A stretch of 52,040 nucleotides of DNA. It comes from Ectocarpus siliculosus. Taxonomy: Eukaryota > Sar > Phaeophyceae > Ectocarpales > Ectocarpaceae. The translations under genes and the position numbers were made by a program. Shown here piece by piece: positions 1 through 11,888 of this stretch; the stretch's first letter is position 1, and the number at the start of each line of letters is the position of its first letter. The notes beneath the pieces were generated by a model. The model was not told the origin of the DNA. It did not search any database and worked only from the letters and a program-made list of their open reading frames with translations. Location of the stretch: the NCBI GenBank assembly GCA_000310025.1, contig FN648493.1, positions 13,873-65,912 of the forward strand. The letters are read 5' to 3'.

Positions 1-21
1 CGGGGGGGGGGGGGGGGGGGG
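1..21. repeat. Poly-G tract at the left window edge
   Basis: One C followed by about 20 G. The right edge ends in a similar run. Long G runs stop sequencing reads, so this probably marks the end of an assembled contig or scaffold rather than a biological boundary (inference). Confidence 0.9.
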
Positions 22-72
22 CACCAGCGAGGTGGGTACCAGCAGCAGCAATAGCAACACCAAAAACAACAT

Positions 73-108
<36 letters not shown>
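73..108. repeat. CAG/CTG trinucleotide repeat, about 12 units
   Basis: A nearly perfect CAG run, read as CTG on the minus strand. It lies just past the inferred donor site at 128, so it should sit in an intron of the DLST gene. Read through in the exon frame it would give a run of cysteines, which argues that it is not translated. Confidence 0.85.
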
Positions 109-128
109 CTGGGGAATCCCCCCCGTAC

Positions 129-601
129 CTTCGGTGGGGGAGCGTTTGCGTCTTCCTCGTCCTGCTGAGCCTGGACCCTAGCCTTCACCACCGAAGCTTC
201 GTCCCCGTCTATCGTGCACAGGGGCTTCCCAACCTCCACCTGCGTTAAAACAGAGCACAAACCCATCACGCGAGCTGTTTGTTGAAAGCGACACAGAGGG
301 GCGGCAGGGCGATACGTACACGAACAGAGGTGCAATCCGCCAACCTCATCCCCTGAGTGAAAACACTAACCCATGCCTTAGCACAATCCCAACCCCGTCC
401 AAAGCGTCGGGGAGGGGGACTTGGCTCACCACGTCATCGACGGCCGCGAAGAGCTTCACCACAACCCCGACGTGCGTCGACTGCACGTCAACGCTGACCT
501 TATCGGTCTCGACTACGGCAATGACCTCGTCCTCCGACACCTCGTCGCCTACCGACTTTCGCCACTCCACCACGGTGCCCTCGGAGATGGAGTCGCCAAG
601 C
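129..601 (-). CDS. DLST: Dihydrolipoyl succinyltransferase (2-oxoglutarate dehydrogenase E2), lipoyl-domain exons, partial
   Basis: This is part of the E2 core enzyme of the mitochondrial 2-oxoglutarate dehydrogenase complex, which passes succinyl groups from lipoate to CoA in the TCA cycle. Two exons are visible on the minus strand: 601 down to 430, and 239 down to 129, joined in phase 0 across a GT-AG intron (429-240). Exon one encodes [12 protein letters not shown], then ETDKVSVDV, whose lysine is the expected lipoylation site. Exon two begins [13 protein letters not shown], completing the lipoyl domain, and passes into an acidic Ala/Pro linker. A donor (GGTACG) follows at 128. The SISEGT and ETDK motifs favour the 2-oxoglutarate type over pyruvate E2; branched-chain E2 is the main alternative. 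The catalytic domain lies beyond the left edge. Upstream exons for the presequence were not found between 602 and about 3400. Family call is firm, subtype fairly firm. Confidence 0.83.
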
Positions 602-818
602 CTGCCGAGCCATGACAAGGAGAAGCGCAGGGGGGAAAGTACGACAAGATATTACGGCATTACAGTAGGCTAAGAAAGGTCGTGAGCCCCACCCAAGAAG
701 ACAAGAGACTACGGTAGGCTAACGAAGGTCGTGGACTGCCGAGCCACGATAACAAGAAAGAGCCCAGGGGGGAAATATGACACAGGATTACGATATGAGG
801 CTAAGAAAGGTCGTGAGC
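602..818. repeat. Imperfect direct repeat, about 85 bp units at 134 bp spacing
   Basis: Unit one (602-687) and unit two (736-818) both begin ctgccgagcca and end ggctaagaaaggtcgtgagc. A third partial copy (about 701-735) lies between them. The first unit starts at the inferred splice acceptor of the DLST lipoyl exon, so the duplication copied intron sequence next to that acceptor. Confidence 0.7.
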
Positions 819-3532
819 ACGTCGAGATCTTGTCTAGCAATACGTGATGGCGTTGCTGCTCCTGCTGCTGGTGCTGAGCTGCCGTCGAACCGTTACCCAT
901 TTGTCCCCTGGCTGCGAGACGTTGAGACTTATACCTGTCATGGAGGGTGGCTTGACGGGAAAGATTGCAGATGTGTGCTTCGCACTATAACCATCAACCG
1001 CAATAAATGCAAAATGAGCAAGGGCTGCAACATGGTAGATGGGAATCACCTCTGCTACTACCAAGTACGGAGTTGCCAAACTATTGCCACCAGCCGCGTG
1101 CCCCCCCGCAGTGAAACACTTACGCATACGAAAGACAAACAAGTTTGTTATTATCAGTGTGCGCCTTGGACAGGTGAATCGGTTGTGCGGACGCTTGTTT
1201 GTCCGTATCATGAGAGTACTCTTTCGAACCACCCAATCTCCTCAGAAATCCTAAAAAAACGTGACAAAAGCAGTCGCGTTCTGTCTGCTGTCTCACCCGG
1301 GGAGCTCCATGACATGTTCGCCCCTCCTAGGGGGTGACCCGCGGAATGACCCCAGCGACGACGATGTTCCGAATCTGCGGTGCCCCGGCTGCAGCTGGAG
1401 AACGCCTTCGGGCGGCCCTGCCCTTGCGACGCTAGATCGCAGCAGCGCCCCCGCCGGTATCGCTGGAGGCCGCTGTTGAACGGGGGGCGCAGGGCGGGCG
1501 GGCGGGACTTATGGATGGCTTGTCTTACTCACTTGACCATCGACGGCGAACCCATTCCAGACGACCATCATAGCCTGTCATCCTGCCCAAGTTGACCTCG
1601 GAACAACAAGGCCAAGCAAGGGGGGCCGCTGTGCGTGTCTGTATGTGCTTTTGCATCGACCGCGCTAGCCGGCCGATCGATGAAGAGGCGTCATTGTGTG
1701 TGCGTTTGTGTGTGCATGTGTGTGTGTTCCCTTTTAACTTGTATCGACCGCGCTGATCCAAGACCGGAACCAAGCGAACATCCATGTGTGAAAAATAAAT
1801 GTATGCTACATGTAGTTGGCGTCCCAGGCGGTATGCTGCTCTAGGTTTAACGGCAGGATCCAAGTCGTCCAGTCTCCGGATGAAGAGTGCTTGGCAAACG
1901 GAGAAAACCACAACAACTCTACGCAGCAATTTTGCCTGCGGTACAAGCTACTTCTGTGCTGACATGTCCCCTGCACTTGAGCCACTCGCTGCCCGATTTA
2001 TGTGCGAGTGTCGTCGAGCTGCTCGTACCGTCAGACTAACACAGCAGGTCGGGGGAGGGTAGGTCATTCTGAAGCTCATGCTTGCGCACAAATCGGTATA
2101 TTCAAAGCAGTGGAACCCGTGCCCAAAGCACCATGCAGGTGCGGTTTTACTCAGCTTTCCCGAGTGCTTTCCCAGCCAAGCCGGTTTGAACGCCACGAAC
2201 CCACAGCACCAAAACTATGAGGTTTACAAGTACTGTTGTAGGGGTACATCGTCTAATCCTTGCATCATGAACACGGCCAGTTATCGATTCGAAACATCGC
2301 AACGCCACAGCTTCTCCCAAGGCACGCACGTGCTAGTAACATTGATTGCACGCACTTGTAGCTAAACGGTGGGGATGTTCTTTTCAGTGAGGTTCGTCAC
2401 GAGTACGGCCCCTGTTGGTCTCTTGGTGCAGTGGGGGGGAGGGGGCAGCCGTAACACAGGGAGGACGTTGTTGTGTGCGATGTTCACTGCCCGAAATTTG
2501 GGTGTGGCCCCAAGAACAAGGAACAAGAGTAGGGCACAGATGCACCCCACAGCTTGGTGCCCTTTGGCTTGCTGCCACACGTCGTACCAGGGGCACACAT
2601 GCCATTGCCAGGCGCACACAGCAGTAACTTACTTTACTACAGCTGAGGTCAGGTGGAGGAGGACCAAAGGCGTGAGTTGAAGGGAAATGAACACGTCCTC
2701 TGCTTGAGTGCTTGGCCTGTACTCTCACCAACACCACAAAGGCTTGGACCAGACACGAGAGCCACGTGTGTGTAGGCTACATGTTGGGCGTACGCGACCA
2801 CCTTCCACTCTGCTGCCGCCCTGCTGCCGCTACAACAAGCGCTGCTGCAGTCCTTGGCAGGTGCGGGACAATAACGACAAATTCACACCGTCGTTACCTG
2901 CGGCACAAGTGCTGCCGAACTTCCGTGGCTCCTCTGACCGCGGAGAGCGGACGACGAGATACATCTCCGCGCTGACGCTACCGGCGCCACTGTCCGGTAT
3001 ATCGAAGCCATCTCTCCCCGTGGCGTCGCCTGAGTCAGGTCGAACTCGCCCTTGGACGGTGTGTGTGATGTGTCCGGTTCCCTCACAGCTCAAGAGACAA
3101 GTAGGGGGCTGCGTGAGATCACGAACGGAACAGAGGGCATCCCCGCGAAGATGCGCTGACAGACAGGCCGACCAGCAGACAACCCCACATATAGCAGCCA
3201 GCAAGGAAGGTCAAAGCAACAGCAGGGATAGTTCTACCGCAGACGAACGGCTTGAAGGTGAGATGGAGTAGGGAAACACGGCTTGGTTTTGTATCCCGCG
3301 GCGTGCGGCAGACAGCCAACATTGCATCCCATTTCAACGGCCCATTGCGATCAAACCACACCGCCGTTTCTCCCGTTGTTGCTGCGGAATAGATCGTCTG
3401 ATTCAGCAACATCGTCCCTCCTGTTGCAAGACACAGAGAAGCGCACCCAGCGAAAGGAACCAGGTTCTCTTGAGGAAGCTTTGGAATAACCGGGGTAAGG
3501 CACTACAGCTGCTGTAAGAGGAAGGAGGAGCG
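819..3532. other. Upstream/intron region between DLST exons and SDHB, no gene recognised
   Basis: Short open frames occur on both strands but none resembles a known family and none has consistent coding character. The stretch should contain 5' exons or introns of the minus-strand DLST gene and the promoter and 5' UTR of plus-strand SDHB. A GT-rich microsatellite lies near 1696-1730. The 50 bases before the SDHB start are purine-rich. Confidence 0.5.
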
Positions 3533-6500
3533 ATGCTTGCAACGACAGCAGCCGCCGCCGCGTCGGGCAGCCGGCGGTCTGCTGCTGCTGGAGCCAAAGC
3601 GGTAGCGGGGTGGAAGGCAGCCGGAGGAGCATCCAGGTGCAAGTCGGCCGTGGCTGCCGCGTCAAGCGAGAGCGTCAAGACCTTCAAGATATACCGATGG
3701 GACCCCAACGAGAAGGTGCGACATCTGCACGGCCGGCGCAGACAGAGGTCTGTGTCAGTCAATCACTAATCAATGTTGCACTACCGCCGAACAGCAACCT
3801 TCAGTTTTATGACCGGGCGACTGGACTCTGGCTGCAACCTGAGGAGGAAGTTCAAACACCGCAACGAAGATGTGCCGGGATCAGGCTGTAGCAGTTCCGC
3901 CGGTAGCACTTCAGTAGGCCGGGTAGAATCGAAGCGCTCCATGGTATTTTGGAAGCAGTGCCAACTCCTGCAGAGTGTCAGACCTCACATCGAACACATC
4001 TCGAAATTGAGTTCGTGTGTGTTTGATGCATTCTCCGCATTACATTATATCTCGAATGGGTAGTCTTTCTGCGCGTGTAATTATTTTTCCCTTAATTATC
4101 CCAGTCTGGTTCCCGGCGTAAGATAACACCCCCCAGAATACCATTGTTTTGTTTCGTTGAAAAGCAGTGTTTCTATGTTTCTATGTGTTAATCACCGGAT
4201 GTTCGGTGAATACGCGTGGCATTTTTGTATCTTCGGTGATTCGATGAGTACTTGACCTGAGATTTATGTTACCCTACATAAATAATACCAACATAAAGTG
4301 GTACTTCTAGTATTCAGTGTTTTAGGATCATGGGCTCATGTTTCGTCGCGAAAAAAATCCCCGGCGGGCCCCCGGGTGTGGTTTCCGTGGTGGGGTGTTA
4401 CCACCGTAAAGGACGGAGATATGGCACCCCCCTAGACCGACTTTCGAAGCTCGATTGCTCCGTAACGAAGTGGTCGCGGAAAGAGCCCGATACGTGTATC
4501 GGAAAGCCGTCGACGAGATAGACGTTTCCAATATCACCACTTTTGGTGTTGGCACAAGCTTGGTTGTGGAGCAATCGAGCTTTGAAAATCGTAGGGGGGA
4601 TGATGGTGCCATCTCTCCGCCTCTTACGGAACACCACGGTACGGTATACGGTACGGTACAGACAAGCTTGGTTGTGGAGCAATCGAGCATTGAAATCGGT
4701 TTACAAAGGGTGGGTGCCATATCTCAGCCTCTTGCGGGTACCCCCCGTGTGTTGTGTATCTTGTGTGTGGAATGCAGACAGTAAGCCGCGACTTTGACAA
4801 GGTCGCCTCTATGCTTATCCGTGTATGCAAAGCAGCCCCCAACATGGCAACCACCCGACAAAAGTGGCATGGAACGCGTGGGTTGCGTTGCGTGTGGTTC
4901 AGCCATTCGCCAAGATGGCGGAGCGGCACGACTTTTTTTGGCGCTTCCTGCGTTTGGATCGCTTTTACTCGTATGTTAAAGATGATACGAATGCACAGTA
5001 AACAAGGGATAATTTTCCTATGACAGTATCCACACACCCTTACAGCGGAGGCGGGTATGTTGGGTGTTGGGCAATCATGACGATGGTGTGCGTCGCTGAT
5101 TGAGGTTTACCACCAGCCGCCGTCTGGTCGCTTCGCTCGAAGTGCCGCTTCAATTTTCGCCTTCTGAAACCGTTGCCAATGCGTATGAACCACAACAAGA
5201 ATGATAAAGCTTCTGAATAGTTGAACGCGCAGCGTACAACAGGTGATGCCCCCCCCACCCCCCCCCCCCCGGCCCAAATGGTCTAGCAATTCAGGCATTC
5301 AAAACATGAGTACGCCCCTCCCGCGAATACCCACCTACCTTCCGATATATTCAGGACCAGAAGCCGTACATGAAGACGTACCCAATAGACAGAGACGACT
5401 GCGGGCCCATGGTGCTGGACGCACTCATCAAGATAAAGAACGAACAGGTGAGCTTTCTTGACACATCCCGCTTGCTACGCACAATTATGTACTGTTCCCC
5501 TCTGCGCGTTGCCCACGATATCCAAGGCTGAGAGCCTAGGCAAGTTGTGTGTGTGTGGACGCCATCACGGCTGCTGTGTCGGTACTGTGTTCCTTCGTGT
5601 GAGCGAGCGACTGCCGGCAGCAGGCCGTCCAGCTTGGATGTGACGATTTGTGTTGTGTTTCTTTCCTCCCCGCCCCACCCTCCTGGTTCTATGACAATGT
5701 GGCGACCTCACGTCGGGCCGCTTTATCGCTGACATATTTTTCGCCGCGTGTGTCAAGTACTCCGACGGCCATAAGCTGCCGGCAGTGGAGTGCATCTCGC
5801 TGTGGAGTGTCTTGCAATCGTGTTCTCCCTGCCATGCCCATGTTTCTGACGGCGGAAGCAACGTGTGTCGTTTTAGCTCTTGTCCTGGCATCAACGACAA
5901 CATGCCTGTCTTTGGCCGGTTCGTGTCGCCCCTTGTGCAGTGGTGCATGTCTTGAGAGGCTAGAACCCCCTCCCGCTACCCCTTACCCAAAGACACCAAA
6001 ACATGGTACGCTTAGATGTCTGCCAGAGACAAGATGGGATAACCTCTCTGCGTTAGACAAGAAATACGCCGCGTGAGGATGACAAAAAATACAGGAGATA
6101 AGATGAGAGGTCGTTGCTGTCCTGCTCTCCCTGCTTTCGTGCACCTTTTGACCTTTTCCTCTCTCTCCCTCTCTTGTTGGTTGTGCGTACCACGCAGGAC
6201 CCCACCCTGACGTTCCGGCGATCATGCCGCGAAGGAATATGTGGCTCGTGCGCCATGAACATCAACGGGAAGAACACGCTGGCCTGCCTCTGCGCCATCG
6301 AAGAGGTGAGCGTGGATGGCGTCGTCTGTTGGACAGAAGCATTAGAACCCACGTCTAAACCCATGAACCTTGAAACACCCACGGTCTCCTCACGGTACGG
6401 TATACCGGAGAGAAAGGCACAGGCAGACCTGCCGCTCTGATTGGGTGTTGCCCGTGGCGCGTGCTGCGTGTGGCAGTTATCGCGAAGCAGATATGTGTTG

Positions 6501-9259
6501 CCCTTTGCACCATCTCTCTGCCGTACGGTCGTCACGACTACTGTTTGTATTCTCGCGAATCGATTCATTTTTCTGGCCCTCGTTTTCTGCTTCCTTCCTT
6601 CCCCGGCCCCCGCTCGCTCGACGCCACCTCCCTCGACAAACCCCGACCTCTCACGCATCCATATCTCCCTGATTCCACGCCATTAACAGAAGCGCTTCTT
6701 TTTTCGTTCCTTGCCCCCCCCTCCCCCCCCCCTGTTGCTACCTGTGTTGATGCCCAGGACTCGGCTCCCATGAAGATCTACCCGCTGCCGCACATGTTCG
6801 TCCAGAAGGACCTCGTGCCGGACATGACCAACTTCTACGAGCAGTACAAGAGCATTGAGCCGTGGCTCAAGACGAAGAAGGACAAGGACCCTGACGTCGA
6901 ACACCTACAGGTGTGTCGTGTCGTCGTGCGGGCAGCAGCCGTTTTTTGGCGTCGAGAAACAATGCGTTGTGGTTGTTTGGTTCGAGCGTTGAGAGGGATT
7001 TGCGTGGGGTCGGCCCACGTCGCAGCTGGGAATTTAATTGCAGACAGCTCTGACTTCCCAACAACTCCTGAGAAAAAATCTACTTGCTGGCATATTTCGG
7101 GGACCACCTAAAGAGAGACAACTCTTCGGTGTGGCCTTCCCTTCTTCCTGCATGTCTGCGACTGATCCGTCCAAAGTTGCCGAAAGGTGGACATCCGGAA
7201 TGAACGGGGAGACGCACGCAGATGGTCAGGGTCGAAACCTCGAGTTTTGTGGAGCTTCGCGAGTTTTGGAATTCGCCTTTCTTTTCCTTGCACCAGTTTA
7301 CGACACCCCGAGCCGAAGCTAGCTGGTTCCTTTCACCGAAGGGACCTCCTCCAAGCACAGCATAAACGTCTATGATGATCATTTGTTGAACGTGGACGCC
7401 TGGAGACTTTGGCGTTCCCACAACGACAAATGTGTCCAACTCGAGGAGACTGTCTGGTTCTATCACGGCAGAGACAAAGAACATGTTTGGGCCATCCTCG
7501 TACCCTGATGCAGTTTGAGTCATTTGTCGGTGTTCCGACGGCAGCCAGCTTGCGGTATCGCAGGCAAACATAACCCCCGCGGGCATCGCGTTTTTTCAAA
7601 ACTCCCCCCTGGCAGTCCATCCAAGATCGCAAGAAGCTGGACGGCATGTACGAGTGCATCCTGTGCGCCTGCTGCAGCACTTCGTGTCCGTCGTACTGGT
7701 GGAACGCCGACAAATACCTCGGCCCCGCAGTCCTCATGCAGGTGAAGGACGAGATAGTAGAACAGAGGGGGGCAGTTGGACGTACAAGGGGCCTGCAAGC
7801 AGTCAGATTTGGTGCCAACCAGTGTTGGCTGCATGGCAGAGGCAGGCGTAATTGGAGGTGCACATAATTTGCATGCCTGCCGGTGTTGCCTGCATTGCAG
7901 AGACAGGGGGAAGTGGAGGTACACTGGCATGTAAACAATCGTATTTAACTTCTCCGAAGCTGTTGTTGTTGTTGTTGTTGTTGCTTTTTCGTAGCAGAAG
8001 TGCTGTCTGCTAGCCGCGCCCCCTTCCGCGGGACCTCCGCATAAAGCGCCGGTGTCTTACACCTGTGCTGGGTAGTGCACGAGAACAATGACTCTTCCTC
8101 CCCAAGGAGGTGGCGGATGATGAGTTCGGGGTGGGAGTTTTGCGCCCCTTCGTGTATTCCGTTGGCGTTATGTCCCCCTCCTCGAAAGATACGGAGATGA
8201 TAGATGCGCCCAGTTGCGGGACGGGTCACATCCCCATAAATTCACTCCCATTCGAATGTGAACCTTCTGCTGTTGTACTCTGCTGCGGGGGGGGAGGCAA
8301 TGTCCTAGCCGCAGACGGCAGTGCACATGTCAAGGTTGCTAATGGAAGCAGATTGAAGTAAATCTAGGATATTGCTTCCTCCCCCACAGCGGAGCACAAC
8401 AGCAGAAGGTTGATATTCGGAGGGAAGTGAACTTATGGGTTGTGACCCATCCCGCAACTGGGCATCTATCACCTCCGTGTAAGAAGTATCGAGGGGGCGC
8501 GGACGGACAGGATCTGCCGAAAATCAAAGCGTACAGCAGTGCACATCCTGTTTTTTGCACTCGGTTTGGTATACTATTCAAGCTCCATGCATTGACCTTC
8601 GTCTACTAAATTTTCTGACGCATTGATGCCTGTTGTTTGCCCCCATTTGGTCGTGTGACAGGCGTATCGCTGGATCGACGACTCGCGAGATGACTACACC
8701 AAGGAGCGCTTGGAGTCTCTCGATGATGCCTTCAAGCTATTCCGGTCAGTGTTTAATCTTCCTGGGGGGGAGAGGGGCGGAGGGGGGGGAGGGCAGGCAG
8801 CAGTGTACGCGATAACAACGAACAACGAACAACAATTCTCAGCTCTCGTTGGGACATTGTTTCAATCTCTCTCTGCTATATTCCCGAGGAAGTCGAAGCC
8901 GTGGCCGAAAGGAGACTCTTAATTATAGACGGCACCACTTTTTGTCTGATGTGACCGCGGCACCTTCCAAGCCAGCTCTCCTCGCAGCCAGCATTTCGAG
9001 CAGACGCCACACTTGACACAACCTCGGCGCTTTTCACGAGGGTTGAACTTCCGGGCATCCTACCTTCGAGACCCCATTCCATGTTATTTCCCTCCTATTT
9101 AATTGTTTCTCTTGCCCCCCCCCTACCCGTCTCTCGTCGCTTTACCTCTCCTCCTTGCCAAGGTGTCACACGATCATGAACTGCACAAAGACGTGCCCGA
9201 AACACCTCAACCCGGGGAAGGCGATCGCCAACATCAAAAAGCGGGTGCACGCCCTCTAG
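3533..9259 (+). CDS. SDHB: Succinate dehydrogenase iron-sulfur subunit, mitochondrial (complex II), seven exons
   Basis: SDHB carries electrons from the flavoprotein through three iron-sulfur clusters to ubiquinone in mitochondrial complex II. Exons: 3533-3715, 5355-5447, 6198-6305, 6758-6910, 7616-7741, 8662-8744 and 9163-9259 (TAG stop). Every intron is GT-AG; all junctions are phase 0 except the last, which splits an Arg codon (CG/G). The protein is 280 residues, equal to human SDHB. Residues 1-45 are Ala/Arg/Lys-rich without acidic residues, a typical presequence, which supports this ATG. [2Fe-2S] ligands are C102, C107, C110 and C122 ([12 protein letters not shown]). The [4Fe-4S] and [3Fe-4S] ligands come from [12 protein letters not shown] (C193, C196, C199, C203) and [12 protein letters not shown] (C250, C256, C260). 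The quinone-site segment CPSYWWN is present. No lesion is seen. Introns 1 and 5 hold inverted-repeat elements. Confidence 0.97.
4385..4748. mobile_element. MITE-like inverted-repeat element in SDHB intron 1
   Basis: The left end (4385 onward) and the right end (to about 4639) are inverted copies. Both contain ccgtggtg, a gatatggcacc-type block and gctcgattgctcc. The right terminal block occurs again as a direct copy (about 4661-4748), so the element is duplicated or nested at that side. There is no open frame for a transposase. A relative sharing the 'gagctttgaaa / tttcgaagctcgatt' termini lies at 23918-24120. It lies inside an intron and appears harmless to the SDHB frame. Confidence 0.65.
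5263..5275. repeat. C homopolymer-rich tract in SDHB intron 1
   Basis: Runs of C separated by single A or G. Similar G/C runs recur in the window (about 15708-15720, 30365-30410, 31138-31157) and are likely places for sequencing error. Confidence 0.6.
7820..7931. repeat. Two-unit tandem repeat of about 55-60 bp in SDHB intron 5
   Basis: Two adjacent, diverged units each read roughly gtgttg-c-tgcat-gcagag-cagg-g-a--tggaggt-cac and end in gcatg. No coding potential. They begin about 80 bases after the intron 5 donor. Confidence 0.55.
7960..7984. repeat. (TTG)n microsatellite
   Basis: About eight TTG units within SDHB intron 5. Confidence 0.8.
8172..8500. mobile_element. Foldback (long inverted-repeat) element in SDHB intron 5
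   Basis: The left arm (about 8172-8308) is matched in reverse complement by the right arm (about 8364-8500), with a 55-base spacer. Paired blocks include gatagatgc-cccagttgcggga, ccttctgctgttgt and the inner ends ctag at 8305 and 8364. The arms are about 80-85% alike by eye, with small indels. No transposase frame is present. In the transcript it could form a roughly 135 bp hairpin inside the intron. It is unrelated by eye to the element in intron 1. Confidence 0.75.
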
Positions 9260-11515
9260 GTCAGGGAGGTTACGGGGAGAATGACCCTTTTGAGGAAAGG
9301 TCTGGAAAGACGTTGGCGGCGGGAGAGATGGTATAGTGAAGACGCGTGTCATCGCACCGTGATTACGCCCTCGCTCTGGCGGAAGTGCGTAGCCCGAACA
9401 TGAGGGCACTCCCGGTACCGCCGCCAATGACAAACACCATCTAGGACCTGTTGGTGTTCACAAGCTGAGTTTTTTGCCCGATGGTTTCGGGCTGGATGAA
9501 ATGATACGCCTCCGGTATGTCGAGTGTTTTTTTGGAAAAGGGACGAAGATAGGACAAAGTTTAACGTTCTTTCGTTTTTTGCAGTCGAGATATTCTGCCC
9601 GCTGATAGATCTGGCTCTAAAGAGCTTGCGGTTGCAGCAACGGAGTTGCAAAGAGGAGGCGAACCGACGAAGGTGGTCTTAAGGCCATCGAGTGGCATCG
9701 AGGCGCCTGTAGTGGATCAACGCGCAAGCCTTCTGGGGGGTGCGCATCCTGGGCGGGGGGTAAAAGAGACTTGTTGCCAGCAGAAGTGATTGCCTGCACG
9801 GGCATTTTCCGGTCAGCAATACTCTCGTCGCACCCCCTCACGATGGGTCGTGAACGAAGGAGACGAGCGTGGATACGTTAGTCGTCGATTAGCCGGCCGT
9901 TCCAGGCGAGGCATGTTTTGAGGCGGACAGCAAAGTTTGAACACAGCGGAGGAACATATTGGTGGCGGCGGTGGCGACGAATGTCGCGTGCGTTTTGAGT
10001 TGGGCAGGAGGCTATATTTACTTTTTGGACATGATTCGACGAAGGCTAGGATAGCAGCGAACCTTGGACTATTCTAGGCGTCTTTTCCCCGCCGGACAAG
10101 GAATCCAGAGAGGTGATCACAAACAACACAAACAATCTTGACGCCACGGTAGAGGCAGTAATCACATGTTCATTTTCATCCCCCAAGGGCAGCTGCTTGC
10201 TGCACCCGTGCTGCTATGTCGACCTCTTCTGCCTCGTCAGTTGTGGGTGCTGTTGAGCGAAGCGTAATTCTCAAGAGGATGGTGCGCACAGGGGTACTGG
10301 TGGCGCTCGGGCCAATGTCGGGGTCCAGCTTTGTGAGTGTATGTTGACCTCACCGGAAGGAGCTCCCGAAGAATGTTGTTGTTGTGAGCGTTCGTTGACA
10401 TGGCTGCCCTGATCGGCTGGTCTCGGTTCGATCTAGCGACGATTGTGTGTACGTGGACTGTCGGGGTAAGTCAGCTGCAGCCCAACTGGTGGAAACACTT
10501 CATATGAAAGGTGTTGTCGACACAGCGGTTGTCGGGAAAGGTCGGGCTTCACAGCCCTACCAGCGATAGTGAGGCTGTCCGCCTGCCCTAAGGGAGAAAC
10601 GAATCATACCAATCTCTGTTTGCGGGCGTACACGGCAGTTGGAGGCCATTTCTCCGACTCCTGAAGCAGGTCGGAGCCCCGTTATTTTCCGCTACAGAAT
10701 GAAGTATGTCCTGCCTGACCTTTAATGAACAGAAGAACCGGGCGACTTGCGTGAAAAGATATCAACAGCCTGTGCTGTGCATCTACCGCTTCGTGCGACC
10801 AAAGACCCCGTTTAAGTTCTTCCTCCGCAACGAAAGACTCGGGCTTCAAGCTTCAAAGTCCGCGGAGAGGGGGGGAGAGGGGGCGCGCTCTCGAACAAGA
10901 AAAACAAAAAAGGCGAAGAATAAATAAACCCAAAATCATAGGTTGACGTCATTCACTCCTATCACATATCGTGCAGAAGATGTCAAAGGTACACGCAGAC
11001 ATTTCATCAGCGGCTTGCTGCAACGAAAGCAGCCCATGCAGCGTGTCATGGTGGCAAAACTTCGATCGAAAAGGCCGTTGTGTTGCGGTGCATCAAGAAG
11101 GCGAGAGCACTCGCTCTTCGCAGAACCGCTCTAGCCGAACCCGACCGGGTCAAGTCCGGTGTACATCGCAACAGATATCTACATGTCGGCAATCCTTTGC
11201 CGTCAAAAACAAAGGGGGACGTGGGCGCCAAAGACTCATGGTGCAGAAAAGTTCACGGTTTGCCGATTATCCAGGGTATCTAAGAACACCAATGACCCCC
11301 TTTGCGTCCGCATCTACTCCACAATATATCAGGCCTTCACTCAACCGATCTCACAATTCCGAGACACGGCATCATGACTCGCCCTTTGATCTCTACAGGA
11401 GAAAAAAAGGGGCCACCACACGAACCGACCAGAGAACATCCCACCACTCAACCAATACACAGTGGGGCGTTAGTCAATAAAGCAGACCGCTTCTCCGAGA
11501 CGTGCCTTAGTGGTA
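9260..11515. other. Intergenic region between convergent genes, no gene recognised
   Basis: SDHB ends on the plus strand at 9259 and the Arg/Ser-Gln-rich gene ends on the minus strand at 11516, so this stretch should hold both 3' UTRs. Open frames are short and of unconvincing composition. I see no tRNA, repeat array or known protein. Confidence 0.5.
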
Positions 11516-11614
11516 TCAGCGGCCCGGCAAAAAAAAATGCGTCGGCGGGGGGTGGGGCAGCAGCACAAGGTGTGGCGGCTGCTGTTGCTGAAGGCCTTGT
11601 TGCGGCTGCATCGG

Positions 11615-11645
<31 letters not shown>

Positions 11646-11844
11646 TGTGGCGGCAGTGGAAGCGGCGGTTGCTGGGGGTGTGAAAACTCCTGCTGTCGGC
11701 GGGGTGGTGGTGGTGGGTGATGCATTGCCGGTGCAGGCCCCTGCTGCTGCTGCTGCTGCTGCTGCGGCGGCGGCGGCAGTTGCATCTGCGGTTCCGGGTG
11801 GTTCTGGAAATGTTGCCCCGCCGGGGGTTGTGGAGAAAGAAGCA

Positions 11845-11888
<44 letters not shown>

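Noticed and set aside
72-335. Minus-strand frame ending in a run of cysteines
   Set aside because: The last part is intron containing a CTG repeat; only 239-129 matches the lipoyl domain.
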